Below are positions 7,176 through 16,287 of a DNA stretch of 64,000 nt, piece by piece. The notes under the pieces are model-generated. The model had not been told where the DNA came from. It searched no databases and saw only the letters and a program-made list of their open reading frames with translations. The stretch covers positions 1 through 64,000 of the forward strand of contig JAJYRQ010000018.1 in NCBI GenBank assembly GCA_021794015.1, written 5' to 3'. Within the stretch, counting starts at the first letter, position 1. The number at the start of each line of letters is the position of its first letter. Origin of the DNA: Deltaproteobacteria bacterium (GTDB lineage: Bacteria; Desulfobacterota; Binatia; Binatales; Binataceae). The position numbers and the translations under genes were made by a program.

Positions 7176-9041
7176 ATGTTTGCGAAGCGACTGGCGATAA
7201 GGGCCTGCGCGCTCCTTGTTCCGTTGGTTTTGGCGCTCGCCGCGCCGCCGGCTAAAGCGCAGGTTGGCGCGCCGCCGGCCGCCGGCCAGACCGCAAGCGT
7301 GCCGATGATCACGCTCCAGGCGCCCAACTTGAACGTGCCGGCCAGCGCGGCCAATCAATTCGAGCACGGCGACAGCATCAAGTCGCTCCCGCAAATCCTG
7401 ATGCGCCAGTTTCGGCCGTTCGACGAGGTCGCCCCGGAAAGCATCATCAACCCCGCCTACCTGCGCACGCGCGACGGCACCGCCGAGCGGCTTACGCTCA
7501 AGCAGGTGATCTACCTGGCGCTGGCCAATAACCCCGGGGTCAAGGCGGCATGGCTGGGGCCGGTAATCGCGCAGGAAGGGGTGCGGCAGCAAAACGGCGT
7601 TTTTGACCTCGACCTTCAGAGCACGCTTGACAACATCAAGACCGTCACCCCGATAACGACGTCGATCGAGACCACCCAGGGCTTGGGGCTTTCTGACAAC
7701 GAGTTTGACTGGAACTTTTCCCTGGTGAAAATTCTCGCCTCGACCAACGGCACGCTTTCGCTCACCTTCAACAACGATTACCAGGCGACCAACAACCTGA
7801 CCCAGACGATAAATCCGTTTTACACGCCGACCATGGCGGTCTCGCTGGCGCAGCCGCTTTTGCGCAACTTCGGCTGGAAGTTTGCCGTGATCAACGTGCT
7901 GCTGGCCGAGTCGGCGCAAAAGCAGTCGCAAGCGGCGCTGGCGCAGCAGCTTTTCGATTTTACCCAGCGCGTGGCGCAGGAGTACTGGGCGGTGGTGCAG
8001 GCCGAGGAGAATCTGCGGGTTGCGCGCGAGGCGCTGCGCTTCAACCAGGACCTGGTGCGGCAAAACGAAATCAGCGTGCGGGTGGGCACGATGGCGCCGC
8101 TTGACCTGCTCGAGGCGCAGTCGGCCGCGGCCGCGGCCGAGGCCAACGTCTACACCGCCGAGGCGCAGGTGCACAACAGCCGCGCCGCGCTGCGCGAGGA
8201 CGTCATGCTCAACCCGCGCCATACCTTCATCCCGGCCGAGATCGTGCCTGCCGAAGAGCCCAACCCGGCGGCACCGGTCGACTTGAACGAGCAGCAAGCG
8301 CTCGAGCACGCCGTGCTCTACCGGCCTTCCCTTTCCGGGATGCGCGAGGCGATCCGCGGCGCGCTGCTCCAGGTGCGTTTCCAGGAGAACCAAACGCTGC
8401 CGCAGGTGAACATCCAGGGGCAGTATTCGATAAACTCGATGGCCGGGGGCGTACAGTGCGGTCCGACCTTCGGCGTCAAGCCGGGCAACTGCTTCAACCC
8501 GGCCCTGGGTTCGACCTCGCCCAACGGCTACGCCTTACCTTTTGCCGGCGGTTATGGGACCGCCCTCGACCAGCTTTTCGGCTTCAGCTACTACAATTAC
8601 GCGGCCGTTTTGAGCTATGAGCGGCCGATCGCGAACGCCGCTGCTCGAGCGGCGCTCGCCCAGTCGCGCATCGAGTACGAGCAGTTGCGCCTCCAGTACC
8701 GCTCGGGGCTTTCCCAGGCGGTCACCGAGGTGCAGAGCGCGCTTGCCAACCTGCGCGCCGACGCCGCCCGGGTCAAAGCCACGCATGAGGCGGCCGGCTA
8801 CGCCCGGCACGCGCTGCATGACGAGCAGCTTCGCTTCCGCGTCGGCATGGCGACCACTCACGACCTTCTCCAGTACCAGAGCGAGATGGTTTCCGCCGAA
8901 GGCAACGAGGTGCAGACCGGGATTGACCTGGAGAATGCGCGGGTCGCGCTTCGTCACGCGGACGGAACGCTGCTCAAGGAATTCGGCGTCGATTTCCAGC
9001 TTCAAGACCCGCACGAAAATCCCTGGTACGCCCGGTTCTGA
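7176..9041 (+). CDS. TolC-family outer membrane efflux protein (copy 1)
   Basis: 621 residues. Residues 1-29 are a classical signal peptide ending AKAQ. The mature protein has the two structural repeats of outer-membrane efflux proteins: a beta-barrel strand region with QPLLRNFGWK near residue 225, a long helical part (QRVAQEYWAVVQAEENLRVA), and a second repeat ending in AVTEVQSALANLRADAARV and RVGMATTHDLLQYQSEM. TolC trimers form the channel through which RND, ABC or MFS pumps expel substrates. Ribosome site GGGAGG precedes ATG 7176. No inner-membrane pump gene is adjacent. The paralogue follows 17 bp downstream. Confidence 0.92.
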   Translation: MFAKRLAIRACALLVPLVLALAAPPAKAQVGAPPAAGQTASVPMITLQAPNLNVPASAANQFEHGDSIKSLPQILMRQFRPFDEVAPESIINPAYLRTRDGTAERLTLKQVIYLALANNPGVKAAWLGPVIAQEGVRQQNGVFDLDLQSTLDNIKTVTPITTSIETTQGLGLSDNEFDWNFSLVKILASTNGTLSLTFNNDYQATNNLTQTINPFYTPTMAVSLAQPLLRNFGWKFAVINVLLAESAQKQSQAALAQQLFDFTQRVAQEYWAVVQAEENLRVAREALRFNQDLVRQNEISVRVGTMAPLDLLEAQSAAAAAEANVYTAEAQVHNSRAALREDVMLNPRHTFIPAEIVPAEEPNPAAPVDLNEQQALEHAVLYRPSLSGMREAIRGALLQVRFQENQTLPQVNIQGQYSINSMAGGVQCGPTFGVKPGNCFNPALGSTSPNGYALPFAGGYGTALDQLFGFSYYNYAAVLSYERPIANAAARAALAQSRIEYEQLRLQYRSGLSQAVTEVQSALANLRADAARVKATHEAAGYARHALHDEQLRFRVGMATTHDLLQYQSEMVSAEGNEVQTGIDLENARVALRHADGTLLKEFGVDFQLQDPHENPWYARF

Positions 9042-9058
9042 GGGAGCGTGAAGCGGGG

Positions 9059-11029
9059 ATGAGGATTGCGGCCGTGGCTGGATGGCGTGGCGCAGCGCAA
9101 CCGGCGCGGGCTGCCCGGCGTTGCGAAGCGGGCATTCTCCACGCCGGAACAGGGCGCCGTGCCGCGCGCCTGGCGCTGTTCGCGCTCATTGCATTTTCGG
9201 TTGCGATGCTTGGCGGGCGAGCCTTCGCCCAGAGTCCGGCTGCCACGCCTCAGGCTGCAACTGCTTCGGTCGGGCTTTTGCGCGGGCAGTCCTCACCGCT
9301 GTCGGCGCCGCCGCGGGTCGAGGTCACGACCCAGGACGCCAACCTTTTCGAGTACGGCGACAATCTCCGCTCGCTCCCGTCCATTCTGCGCCATCAGTGG
9401 ACGCCGCCGAGCGACGAGGCGGTGCCCGAAAGTTTCGTCAGCCTGCCCTACGTCCGCACCCGCGACAACCGGGTGGCCAGGCTTACGCTAAAGCAGGTCG
9501 TCTACCTGGCGCTGCTCAATAATCCGCAGGTGGAGCAGGCTCGGCTGGGGCCGCTGGCCGGAACCGAAGGCGTCAGGATGGTGAACGGCCAGTTCGACGT
9601 CGACTTTCTGGCCAACACGGGCGTGATCAACACGGTCGTTCCGATTCAGGCGATCTTCGACGTTTTTTCCGGTGTGGCGCTGCAGACCGAGACCTACGAC
9701 TGGGATTTCACCCTGAACAAGGTGCTGTCCACGACCAACGGCAGGATAACGCTCTTCTTCGACAACGCCCACGTTAACACGAACAACCTTTTTGTCGATG
9801 TGAATCCCGTCTATGAGCCCAACCTCGGCATCACGCTGTTTCAGCCGCTGTTGCGCAATTTCGGCTGGAATTTCTCCCAGATTTTCGTAAAGTTCCTGGA
9901 ATCCTCGCAGAAAGAGTCGCAGTGGGTCTACGCCCAGGCGCTGACCGACACCATCCAGCGCGTCGGCAACGATTACTGGAACGCCGTTCTGGCCCGGGAG
10001 AATCTGCGCGTCTACCAGGAGACGCTCAAGTTCGACCGTGACCTGGTGCGCCAGGATGAGGCCGCGCTGCGCGTCGGTACGATTGCGCCCATCGACCTCG
10101 AGGAGGCCCGGGCCGCAGCCGCCACCGCCGAAGCTAACGTCGCTTCGGCCCGCGCCGGCGTGGAAATCGCCGGCTCGATCCTGACCCAGGACGTGGTGCT
10201 CAACCCTGACAAGACATTTCTGCCGCGTACTGTTCAACCGGCAGATCTGCCCACGCCCAACGAACCGCTCAACCAGGAGGAAGAGCGCTCGATTGAGGAC
10301 GCTATCGTCTATCGTCCGTCGCTCAACGCCATGCGCGAGGCGGTACGCAACGCGCTCCTGGAGGTCAAGTACCAGACCAACCAGCTCCTGCCCGACCTCG
10401 ATATTGTGGTGCAACTCGGGGTCAACGCGATGGCCGGGCCGCCCATCTGCCTGCCGCCTTTCGGCAGCGCCGGCAAGCAACAGACCAACTGCACGGTCGC
10501 CGGAGGGCCGGGCTTCGCGCTGGCGCCCTTTGCCGGCGCCTATGGCGCGGCCCTGAACAACATGTTCGGCCTGCACTATTACGAGTACTCGGCACTGCTC
10601 TTCTTCGAGATGCCGCTCGACCTCGCCTACATCAAGGCGAACGTAGGACAGGCCAAGGCCTATTACGAGCAGCTACGGGTGCAGTACCGCCAGAGCGTCG
10701 AACAGGCGATCGTCGAGGTGCAGACGGCGCTTAGCGATCTCGGCGCCGATCTCCAGGCGGTCAAGGCCGCGCGCGCAAGCGTCCGCTACGCCCGCCGCGC
10801 GCTGCAGGACGAGCAGGCCAGGTTTAGGGTCGGGATGGCAACCTCGCACGACCTCCTGCAGTACGAAAACCAGCTCGTCGCCGCTGAAGGCAACCTGCTG
10901 CAAACCGAAGTCGCCTTGGAAAACGCCAAGCTTGCCCTGCGCCACGCTGACGGAACGTTGTTGCGCAGCCTCCAAATCGACTTCCAGGTGCAGAGCCCGC
11001 GCGAGCGGCCGTGGTACAGCCGCTTCTGA
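9059..11029 (+). CDS. TolC-family outer membrane efflux protein (copy 2)
   Basis: 656 residues, a clear paralogue of the preceding gene: the same landmarks recur in order (EYGDNLRSLPSIL, LTLKQVVYLALLNNPQVE, LFQPLLRNFGWN, RVGTIAPIDLEEARAAA, RVGMATSHDLLQYENQL, and a C-terminus ending RPWYSRF against NPWYARF in copy 1). The signal peptide is internal to the predicted start: the hydrophobic core lies at about 38-54, before GGRAFAQ, after an unusual 35-residue Arg/Ala-rich leader, so the true start may be further in. Tandem duplication of tolC with no pump suggests partners encoded elsewhere. Confidence 0.9.
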   Translation: MRIAAVAGWRGAAQPARAARRCEAGILHAGTGRRAARLALFALIAFSVAMLGGRAFAQSPAATPQAATASVGLLRGQSSPLSAPPRVEVTTQDANLFEYGDNLRSLPSILRHQWTPPSDEAVPESFVSLPYVRTRDNRVARLTLKQVVYLALLNNPQVEQARLGPLAGTEGVRMVNGQFDVDFLANTGVINTVVPIQAIFDVFSGVALQTETYDWDFTLNKVLSTTNGRITLFFDNAHVNTNNLFVDVNPVYEPNLGITLFQPLLRNFGWNFSQIFVKFLESSQKESQWVYAQALTDTIQRVGNDYWNAVLARENLRVYQETLKFDRDLVRQDEAALRVGTIAPIDLEEARAAAATAEANVASARAGVEIAGSILTQDVVLNPDKTFLPRTVQPADLPTPNEPLNQEEERSIEDAIVYRPSLNAMREAVRNALLEVKYQTNQLLPDLDIVVQLGVNAMAGPPICLPPFGSAGKQQTNCTVAGGPGFALAPFAGAYGAALNNMFGLHYYEYSALLFFEMPLDLAYIKANVGQAKAYYEQLRVQYRQSVEQAIVEVQTALSDLGADLQAVKAARASVRYARRALQDEQARFRVGMATSHDLLQYENQLVAAEGNLLQTEVALENAKLALRHADGTLLRSLQIDFQVQSPRERPWYSRF

Positions 11030-11090
11030 GCCGGCCAGCAGCGTCCCGCCCGCGATGCGCGACCGCCGACAAGAGCAGCGTGCCGCCGCC

Positions 11091-11423
11091 TCAGCCCTTG
11101 GCCGTCTCGGCCGACGTCATGGCGATCGCACTGTGGGTGTAGGCGCCTCCCGCCCGCATCTCCATCGCCACGAAAATCGCCTCGGCGATCTCCTCGTCAG
11201 TGGCGCCCAGTTCCTTGGCCCGGCGGGTATGGCCGTCGATACACCAGGGACACTGGGTGCTATGGGCCACGGCGACGGCGATCAGGTTTTTGACCTTGGA
11301 AGAAAGCGCCGCGTCTTTGAAAACGAGCTGGCTGAACTCGGCAAAAGCCTTGGCCAGCTCCGGCTTGAGTTCGCGCATCCGCTGGCGCTTCTTGATTACT
11401 TCGTGGCTGTAAAAATCTGCCAT
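11091..11423 (-). CDS. Carboxymuconolactone decarboxylase/AhpD-family protein
   Basis: 110 residues from ATG 11423 (MADFYSHEVI), chosen because AAGGAG sits just upstream; a longer in-frame extension to 11468 lacks a ribosome site. The AhpD-like active-site pattern is present: TQCPWCIDGH, with a CxxC and a nearby histidine, preceded by KNLIAVAVAHS. CxxC members are alkylhydroperoxidase-type peroxidases or reductases; others are decarboxylases. The redox type is favoured by the CxxC. It is convergent with the tolC pair and probably monocistronic. The substrate cannot be told. Confidence 0.85.
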   Translation of the reverse strand: MADFYSHEVIKKRQRMRELKPELAKAFAEFSQLVFKDAALSSKVKNLIAVAVAHSTQCPWCIDGHTRRAKELGATDEEIAEAIFVAMEMRAGGAYTHSAIAMTSAETAKG

Positions 11424-11608
11424 CGTTTGCTCCTTGAAAAACTTGAAAGACGCGCCCGGGCCGCGCACACTCCGGCTCCGGAGGCCCGCACCTCGGCCCC
11501 GCCCGCGCCCGGGCAGGCTGACGGTCTCCCTTTAGCATTAGTGGTAAGCTGGATGCAACTTCAACTGCTAAAGCGTCCCGAGAAAAGCGCGCGTGCCGGA
11601 GGAGAGTC

Positions 11609-12949
11609 TTGACTGAACAGCTACCGTCGAACCATGGCCAGCCCCGCGCCAGCGCTGCGGGCCAGGCCGCGGCAAAAACGGCGCGCCTGCCGATCTGGTA
11701 CTTCGTGGTGGCGGAGGTTTCGTTCGCCGTTGGTATGGTGCTGACGCCGATGGCTGCGCGGCAGGCGCTGCGGTTTTTTTACGGACCGGCGATCTTGGCC
11801 GTGGTGCACACCTTCACGCTCGGTTTCATCAGTTCGACGATAATGGGCGTGATGTACCGCTACCTGCCCGGCCTGGCGCATCGAGAGCTTCCCTACCCGC
11901 GTCTGGCATGGGCGCAGCTTTGGGTCTACGTGGTGGGCGCGGTTGGTTTGCCGGCGCACATGTGGTTTGGCGATTGGACCGGCACCTGGATGACGGCTGC
12001 GGTTGTTCTGGCGAGCGCTGTGATGCTCGGGATAAATCTTTGGCCTCTGCTGCGGCCCGGCTTTGGCCGAGGTGCGGCCGAGACGGGCATGTTTCTTTCC
12101 ATTGTTTGCTTCGTGCTGGCGGCGTTTTTGGGAATGTTGATGGCCCTGGAGGAGGTCCACGGCTTTCTTTGGGGCACGGTGCTGAGCAGTATTGGGAGCC
12201 ACTTTGCGTTTGCGGTTCTTGGCTGGGTTACGCTGACGATCTGTGCTGCCTCGTATCGGTTTATCCCGGCCTTTATTCTGCCCGAGGTGCGCCTGCCGAA
12301 GGCGGCGCTCTGGCAGCTCTGGCTTTTGTTTGCGGGAGCGGGTGGGCTTGGGCTGGCGCTCTTGCCGGGGGCCCGCCTGGCGGTCTTTTTGGCCGTGCTG
12401 GTAGCCGCGGCGCTGGCACTCTATCTCGGCGTGATGGCGCGACTTCTTATGAGCCGGCGGATGGCTTTGGGATGGCCGGTAGGTCACGCCATTGCCGCGA
12501 TGGTATGGCTGGTGGTTGGGGTGGCGTTGGGGATGGTGCTGGCGGTGCGGTCCGGGGTGTTTGTTGGCAGCCACGCGCGGTTGGTGGCGGCCTTTGGTTG
12601 TGCTGCTCTTTTTGGCTGGATCGCCAATTTCATTATGGGGATGTCGTACCATTTGTTCCCCGGCTTTGTGGCGCGCGTTAGAAGCGCGTTTGGATGGCCG
12701 GGGGCAACCGCCGCCGAGCTTTCGCCAAGCCGGCTGCGGGGACCGCTGATGGTCGGCTTCAACCTTGGGCTGGCGTTCCTGGCAGCAGGGATGCTCTACA
12801 GCGCGGCGCCAGCGGTGCTGGGCGGCGCCTTGGTGATGGCGCTTGCCGCGATTATCCATGCGGCCACGGCGCTGCGGACGCTCAGCTATGCCTTTCGCCG
12901 CGCGCTGCCGCCATCAGCCCGGCATCCGCTGCGGATACTGCCCGGCTAG
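11609..12949 (+). CDS. Heme-copper-oxidase-like or NnrS-like polytopic membrane protein
   Basis: 446 residues from a TTG start at 11609 preceded by GGAGGAG. About 12 hydrophobic segments are visible. Histidines sit in conserved-looking transmembrane contexts: VVHTFTLGF, EEVHGFLWG, GSHFAFAVLGW, ANFIMGMSYHLFPGF. This layout resembles subunit I of cbb3/NorB-type oxidoreductases and the related NnrS family, which bind heme. No subunit II, cytochrome c or assembly gene is adjacent, so it is unlikely to be a complete oxidase. NO or metal-stress-related NnrS-like function is plausible. The C-terminal 20 residues are basic and cytoplasmic. Confidence 0.65.
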   Translation: MTEQLPSNHGQPRASAAGQAAAKTARLPIWYFVVAEVSFAVGMVLTPMAARQALRFFYGPAILAVVHTFTLGFISSTIMGVMYRYLPGLAHRELPYPRLAWAQLWVYVVGAVGLPAHMWFGDWTGTWMTAAVVLASAVMLGINLWPLLRPGFGRGAAETGMFLSIVCFVLAAFLGMLMALEEVHGFLWGTVLSSIGSHFAFAVLGWVTLTICAASYRFIPAFILPEVRLPKAALWQLWLLFAGAGGLGLALLPGARLAVFLAVLVAAALALYLGVMARLLMSRRMALGWPVGHAIAAMVWLVVGVALGMVLAVRSGVFVGSHARLVAAFGCAALFGWIANFIMGMSYHLFPGFVARVRSAFGWPGATAAELSPSRLRGPLMVGFNLGLAFLAAGMLYSAAPAVLGGALVMALAAIIHAATALRTLSYAFRRALPPSARHPLRILPG

Positions 12950-12979
12950 CCTGTGTGCCGGCGCGGCTGGCGCTGCCGC

Positions 12980-13759
12980 TTATGCCGGCAGGCCAAAAAA
13001 GCGCAGCGCGTTCTCCCGCGTCTGGGCGGCAAGCCGGCCCGGTTCGATGCCCCGGACGGCGGCCGCCGCCTCCAGAGTATGGCGCAGGTAGGAGGGCTCG
13101 TTGCGCCTGCCGCGCAACGGATGGGGCGCCAGGTAGGGCGCGTCGGTCTCGATCAGCAGGCGGTCCGCCGGCACAAGCTTGAGGCTCTCGCGCACCGGCG
13201 CGGCATCCCTGAAGGTTACGATTCCGGAAAAGGAAAGGTGGAAGCCGAGACCGAGCAGCGCCCGGGCGGCGGCGCCGTCTCCCGTAAAGCAGTGGGCCAC
13301 GGCACCGCGGCCGGGCAGGCCGGTCTCGCCGACGATTTCCGCCAGCCGCCGCTCTGCCTTGCGGCAGTGTACGACCAGGGGAAGGCCCAGCTCGGCGGCC
13401 AGCGCCAGATGGGCGCGCAGGGCGCTTTCCTGGACCTCTTGCGGCGCCTTCAGGTAGTGGAAATCAAGCCCGGTTTCTCCGATCGCCACGACCTTGGGGC
13501 AAGCCGCCAGCCGGCGCAGTTCGCCGATCCGCGCCGCGTCGCACGCGCCCGCGTCATGGGGATGAACTGCGATTGCAGCGAAGACGCGGTCGCAACGCTC
13601 GGCGATGGCCACGGTCAGGCGGTCGGCCTCGACGCTTCCCAAGGCCCCGACCGAAACGATAAATCCCACCCCGCTGGCTCGGCTGCGTGCAAGTACGCCC
13701 TCGAGGTCGGCGTAGAGCCTTGGGTCGGCCAGATGGCAGTGGCTGTCGAAAAGCTCCAT
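12980..13759 (-). CDS. tatD: TatD-family metal-dependent deoxyribonuclease
   Basis: 259 residues with all TatD metal-site motifs: DSHCHLADP at the N-terminus (HxH), GETGLDFHY near residue 92, PLVVHCRKAE near 130, AHCFTGD near 155 and ETDAPYLAPHP near 203. TatD enzymes are TIM-barrel 3'-5' exonucleases or deoxyribonucleases acting in DNA repair and degradation. It is the last gene of the minus-strand housekeeping operon, 85 bp after metG, an order common in many bacteria. Confidence 0.95.
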   Translation of the reverse strand: MELFDSHCHLADPRLYADLEGVLARSRASGVGFIVSVGALGSVEADRLTVAIAERCDRVFAAIAVHPHDAGACDAARIGELRRLAACPKVVAIGETGLDFHYLKAPQEVQESALRAHLALAAELGLPLVVHCRKAERRLAEIVGETGLPGRGAVAHCFTGDGAAARALLGLGFHLSFSGIVTFRDAAPVRESLKLVPADRLLIETDAPYLAPHPLRGRRNEPSYLRHTLEAAAAVRGIEPGRLAAQTRENALRFFGLPA

Positions 13760-13844
13760 GGTCTGACGTCCAGCCCGTAACGATAAACTTGCAGCGGCTC
13801 GCTCCGAGGCCGGAGAAACGTAGGGTGAGCCTCGCGCGCCCCGC

Positions 13845-15389
13845 TCAGGAGGCCAACTTCTCGAGCCGTGGAAACAGAGCCACCGGCGGCTTGACCAGAT
13901 GACCAGGCCCGATGACCTGGCCGAAGGGAGCGCACGCGTCGGCCTCGGCCACGCTCAGCAGCTCGAGCATCCGGCGCGCCATGACCGGCATGAACGGCTC
14001 CAAAAGGCCGGCCGTCAGGCGCAGGACTTCCAGCAGGTCGGCCAGAATTTGGGCCACCGTTCCCCTGTTGGCCGGGTCCTTAATCAGGGTGAACGGAGCC
14101 GTGGCAACGATATATTCGTTGGCGCGGCGCACAAGCCGCCAGACCCGCAGCAGAGCGCCGGGAAAATCGAGCTGGTCCAGGCAGGCGTCAACCTCGGCCA
14201 GGACCGTGGCGGCGGCGGCGTAGAGTTGGCCGGCCTGCGCGGCGTTGCCAAGCCCCGGGCGCGCTTCGACGCGTCCTTCAAAGTAGCGCTCGACCATCGC
14301 CAGCACCCGGCTGGTCAGGTTGCCCAGATCGTTGGCGAGGTCGGCGTTGTAACGGGTCCTTAACCGCTCCTCGGTAAAATCGCCGTCCAGGCCGTATACC
14401 ACCTCGCGCATCAGGTAGTAGCGCAGCGCGTCGGGGCCGAACGCCTTTTCGTAGGAGACCGGGTCTTTGACGTTGCCCGAACTTTTGGACATGCGGGCGC
14501 CGGCAAAGTTGAGCCAGCCGTGGACGTTGAGCCGATGGAACAACGGCAGGCCGGCCGCCAGCAGGATCGGCGGCCAGTAGACGGCGTGCGTCTTCAGGAT
14601 GTCCTTGCCGATGAAATGCTCGGTATGAGGCCAGCGCTCGGTCAGGAAGCCGGGGTCTTCGGTCGCCGGCCGGCTGAGGTAAGCCCAGAAGGCGTCATAC
14701 CAGACGTAAGTTACGAAGTTCGAGTCGAACGGGAGATCGATTCCCCAGTCAAGCCGCGCACGGGGGCGCGAGATGCAAAGATCGGCCAGCGGTTCGGCAA
14801 GCATGTTGAGCGCCTCGGCCCGGTAGGAGGCGGGCCGGATGAAGTCGGGATTGCGACGGATGTGCTCGAGCACTTGCTCCCGGTACTTTTCGATGCGCAG
14901 GAAATAGTTGCCTTCGCTTATCGCTTCGACCGGCTTAAGGTGGGTCGGGCAGCGGCCGCCCGCCAGCAGCTCCTTGTCGGTGTAGAAGCGCTCGCAGTCA
15001 ACGCAGTAGAGCCCCTGGTAGGTGGAGAAGTAGATGTCGCCCCGCTCATAGGTGCGCGCCAGCATCTGCTGGACGAACTTCTCATGCACCGGGTCGGTGG
15101 TGCGGGTGAAGTAATCGAAACTGACGTTGAGGCCGGCAAAGGCCTGACGGAAAAGCGCGCTCATCGCGTCGCAGTAGGCCTTGGGTGCGCTTGCCTGGGC
15201 GCGCGCGGCGCGGCGGATTTTGTCGCCATGTTCGTCGGTGCCGGTAAGCAGGCTTACCTGGGCGCGGCCCAGGCGCCGGCGCAGCGCGCGGGTGAACACG
15301 TCGGCCGCCAGCGCCTCGTACGCGCTGCCCACGTGCGGCGCTCCGTTGCAGTAAAAGATAGCGGTGGTAACGTGCACCGGGCCGGTCAT
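13845..15389 (-). CDS. metG: Methionyl-tRNA synthetase
   Basis: 514 residues, the compact form without a C-terminal tRNA-binding extension. Class I motifs: the HIGH equivalent APHVGSAYE near residue 18 and the KMSKS loop ARMSKSSGNV near 300. The zinc-finger insert CVDCERFYTDKELLAGGRCP near 127-148 has paired ligands. It charges tRNA-Met and initiator tRNA in the cytoplasm. It starts 52 bp after ricT, in the tmk-holB-ricT-metG-tatD cluster. Confidence 0.97.
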   Translation of the reverse strand: MTGPVHVTTAIFYCNGAPHVGSAYEALAADVFTRALRRRLGRAQVSLLTGTDEHGDKIRRAARAQASAPKAYCDAMSALFRQAFAGLNVSFDYFTRTTDPVHEKFVQQMLARTYERGDIYFSTYQGLYCVDCERFYTDKELLAGGRCPTHLKPVEAISEGNYFLRIEKYREQVLEHIRRNPDFIRPASYRAEALNMLAEPLADLCISRPRARLDWGIDLPFDSNFVTYVWYDAFWAYLSRPATEDPGFLTERWPHTEHFIGKDILKTHAVYWPPILLAAGLPLFHRLNVHGWLNFAGARMSKSSGNVKDPVSYEKAFGPDALRYYLMREVVYGLDGDFTEERLRTRYNADLANDLGNLTSRVLAMVERYFEGRVEARPGLGNAAQAGQLYAAAATVLAEVDACLDQLDFPGALLRVWRLVRRANEYIVATAPFTLIKDPANRGTVAQILADLLEVLRLTAGLLEPFMPVMARRMLELLSVAEADACAPFGQVIGPGHLVKPPVALFPRLEKLAS

Positions 15390-15441
15390 CGCTTAGCCCA
15401 CGTCGGTTGCCTGTCGGGCGGTCTCTCGGTTTGCGGCGCGG

Positions 15442-16287
15442 CTAGTGCGGGCGCGCGGCAACCAGCTCTGCCAGCCCGACCTCGAACATGCCGCCGTTGT
15501 CGCCCTGGACGAGAACCGCTTGCTTGAGGATTTCCTGGCGCATGACCTTGCCGGCGCCTTTGACGGTGTCGACGCGTTTGCCGGCAGCGGGCAGGCTTTT
15601 GCGCAGCTCGAGGTAGGTGGCGTACTCGTAGCGCAGGCAGCATTTGAGCCGACCGCACATCCCGGCGAGTTTCGAGGGATTGAGCGCCAAGCCCTGTTCC
15701 CGGGCAAGCTTGATCGTCACCGGCTCGAAGTCGCGCAGCCACGACGAGCAGCACAACTCCCGCCCGCACGGCGAGACGGCGCCGAGTTGCTTGGCCTCGT
15801 CGCGGGCGCCGACCTGGATCGTCTCGACGCGCAGGCGCAGGACGTTGGCCAGCTCACGTCCCAGTTCGCGGCAGTCGCAGCGCTGTTCGCCGGCGAAAAA
15901 GACCGTGGCCCGCCGCCCGTCGTGACTCAGCTCGACGTCGACCAGCTTGATCGGCAGGCCGTAGCAGCGAATCCGGTCGAAGCAGAGGCGGCGCACCTCG
16001 GTGCTGCGCGCCAGATTGCGGGCTTCGGCCTCGAGGTCGCGCGGCTCGGCCTCCCGCAAGACCGGCCGCAACGATCCCGGGTCGAGGCCGGGCGCGGCCG
16101 GGCATGGCTCGGCCGCCACGGTTCCCAGGCGCGGCCCGCGCTGGGTCTCGACCACGACGCGTGCGCCCCGCTTGAGTGCCAGCGGCCCGCAAAGGAACGC
16201 CTCCAGCTTGCCTGCGGGCTGGAAGCCGACGTGAACTACCTTCGGCGTTGCCTGGGGTTCGCTGGATTGCCCAATCTGGCTGTTCAC
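15442..16287 (-). CDS. ricT: PSP1-domain protein, RicT/YaaT-like
   Basis: 281 residues from GTG 16287, chosen because it overlaps the holB stop as GTGA and follows GGAGGA. Typical RicT features: an N-terminal beta domain (RGARVVVETQRGPRLGTV), a central RCDCRELGRELANVLRLRVE, and the cysteine pairs SPCGRELCCSSW and GMCGRLKCCLRYE. In Bacillus the Ric complex binds iron-sulphur clusters and affects RNase Y; in diderms the PSP1 protein co-occurs with holB and metG and its role is less clear. Confidence 0.92.
   Translation of the reverse strand: MNSQIGQSSEPQATPKVVHVGFQPAGKLEAFLCGPLALKRGARVVVETQRGPRLGTVAAEPCPAAPGLDPGSLRPVLREAEPRDLEAEARNLARSTEVRRLCFDRIRCYGLPIKLVDVELSHDGRRATVFFAGEQRCDCRELGRELANVLRLRVETIQVGARDEAKQLGAVSPCGRELCCSSWLRDFEPVTIKLAREQGLALNPSKLAGMCGRLKCCLRYEYATYLELRKSLPAAGKRVDTVKGAGKVMRQEILKQAVLVQGDNGGMFEVGLAELVAARPH

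Noticed and set aside
7053-8393. 446-codon antisense frame over tolC copy 1
   Set aside because: The plus-strand TolC has a signal peptide and family motifs; the antisense product has none.
11621-12859. 412-codon antisense frame opposite the oxidase-like gene
   Set aside because: Its Arg/His/Gln-rich product mirrors a hydrophobic membrane protein on the other strand, as expected for a shadow.
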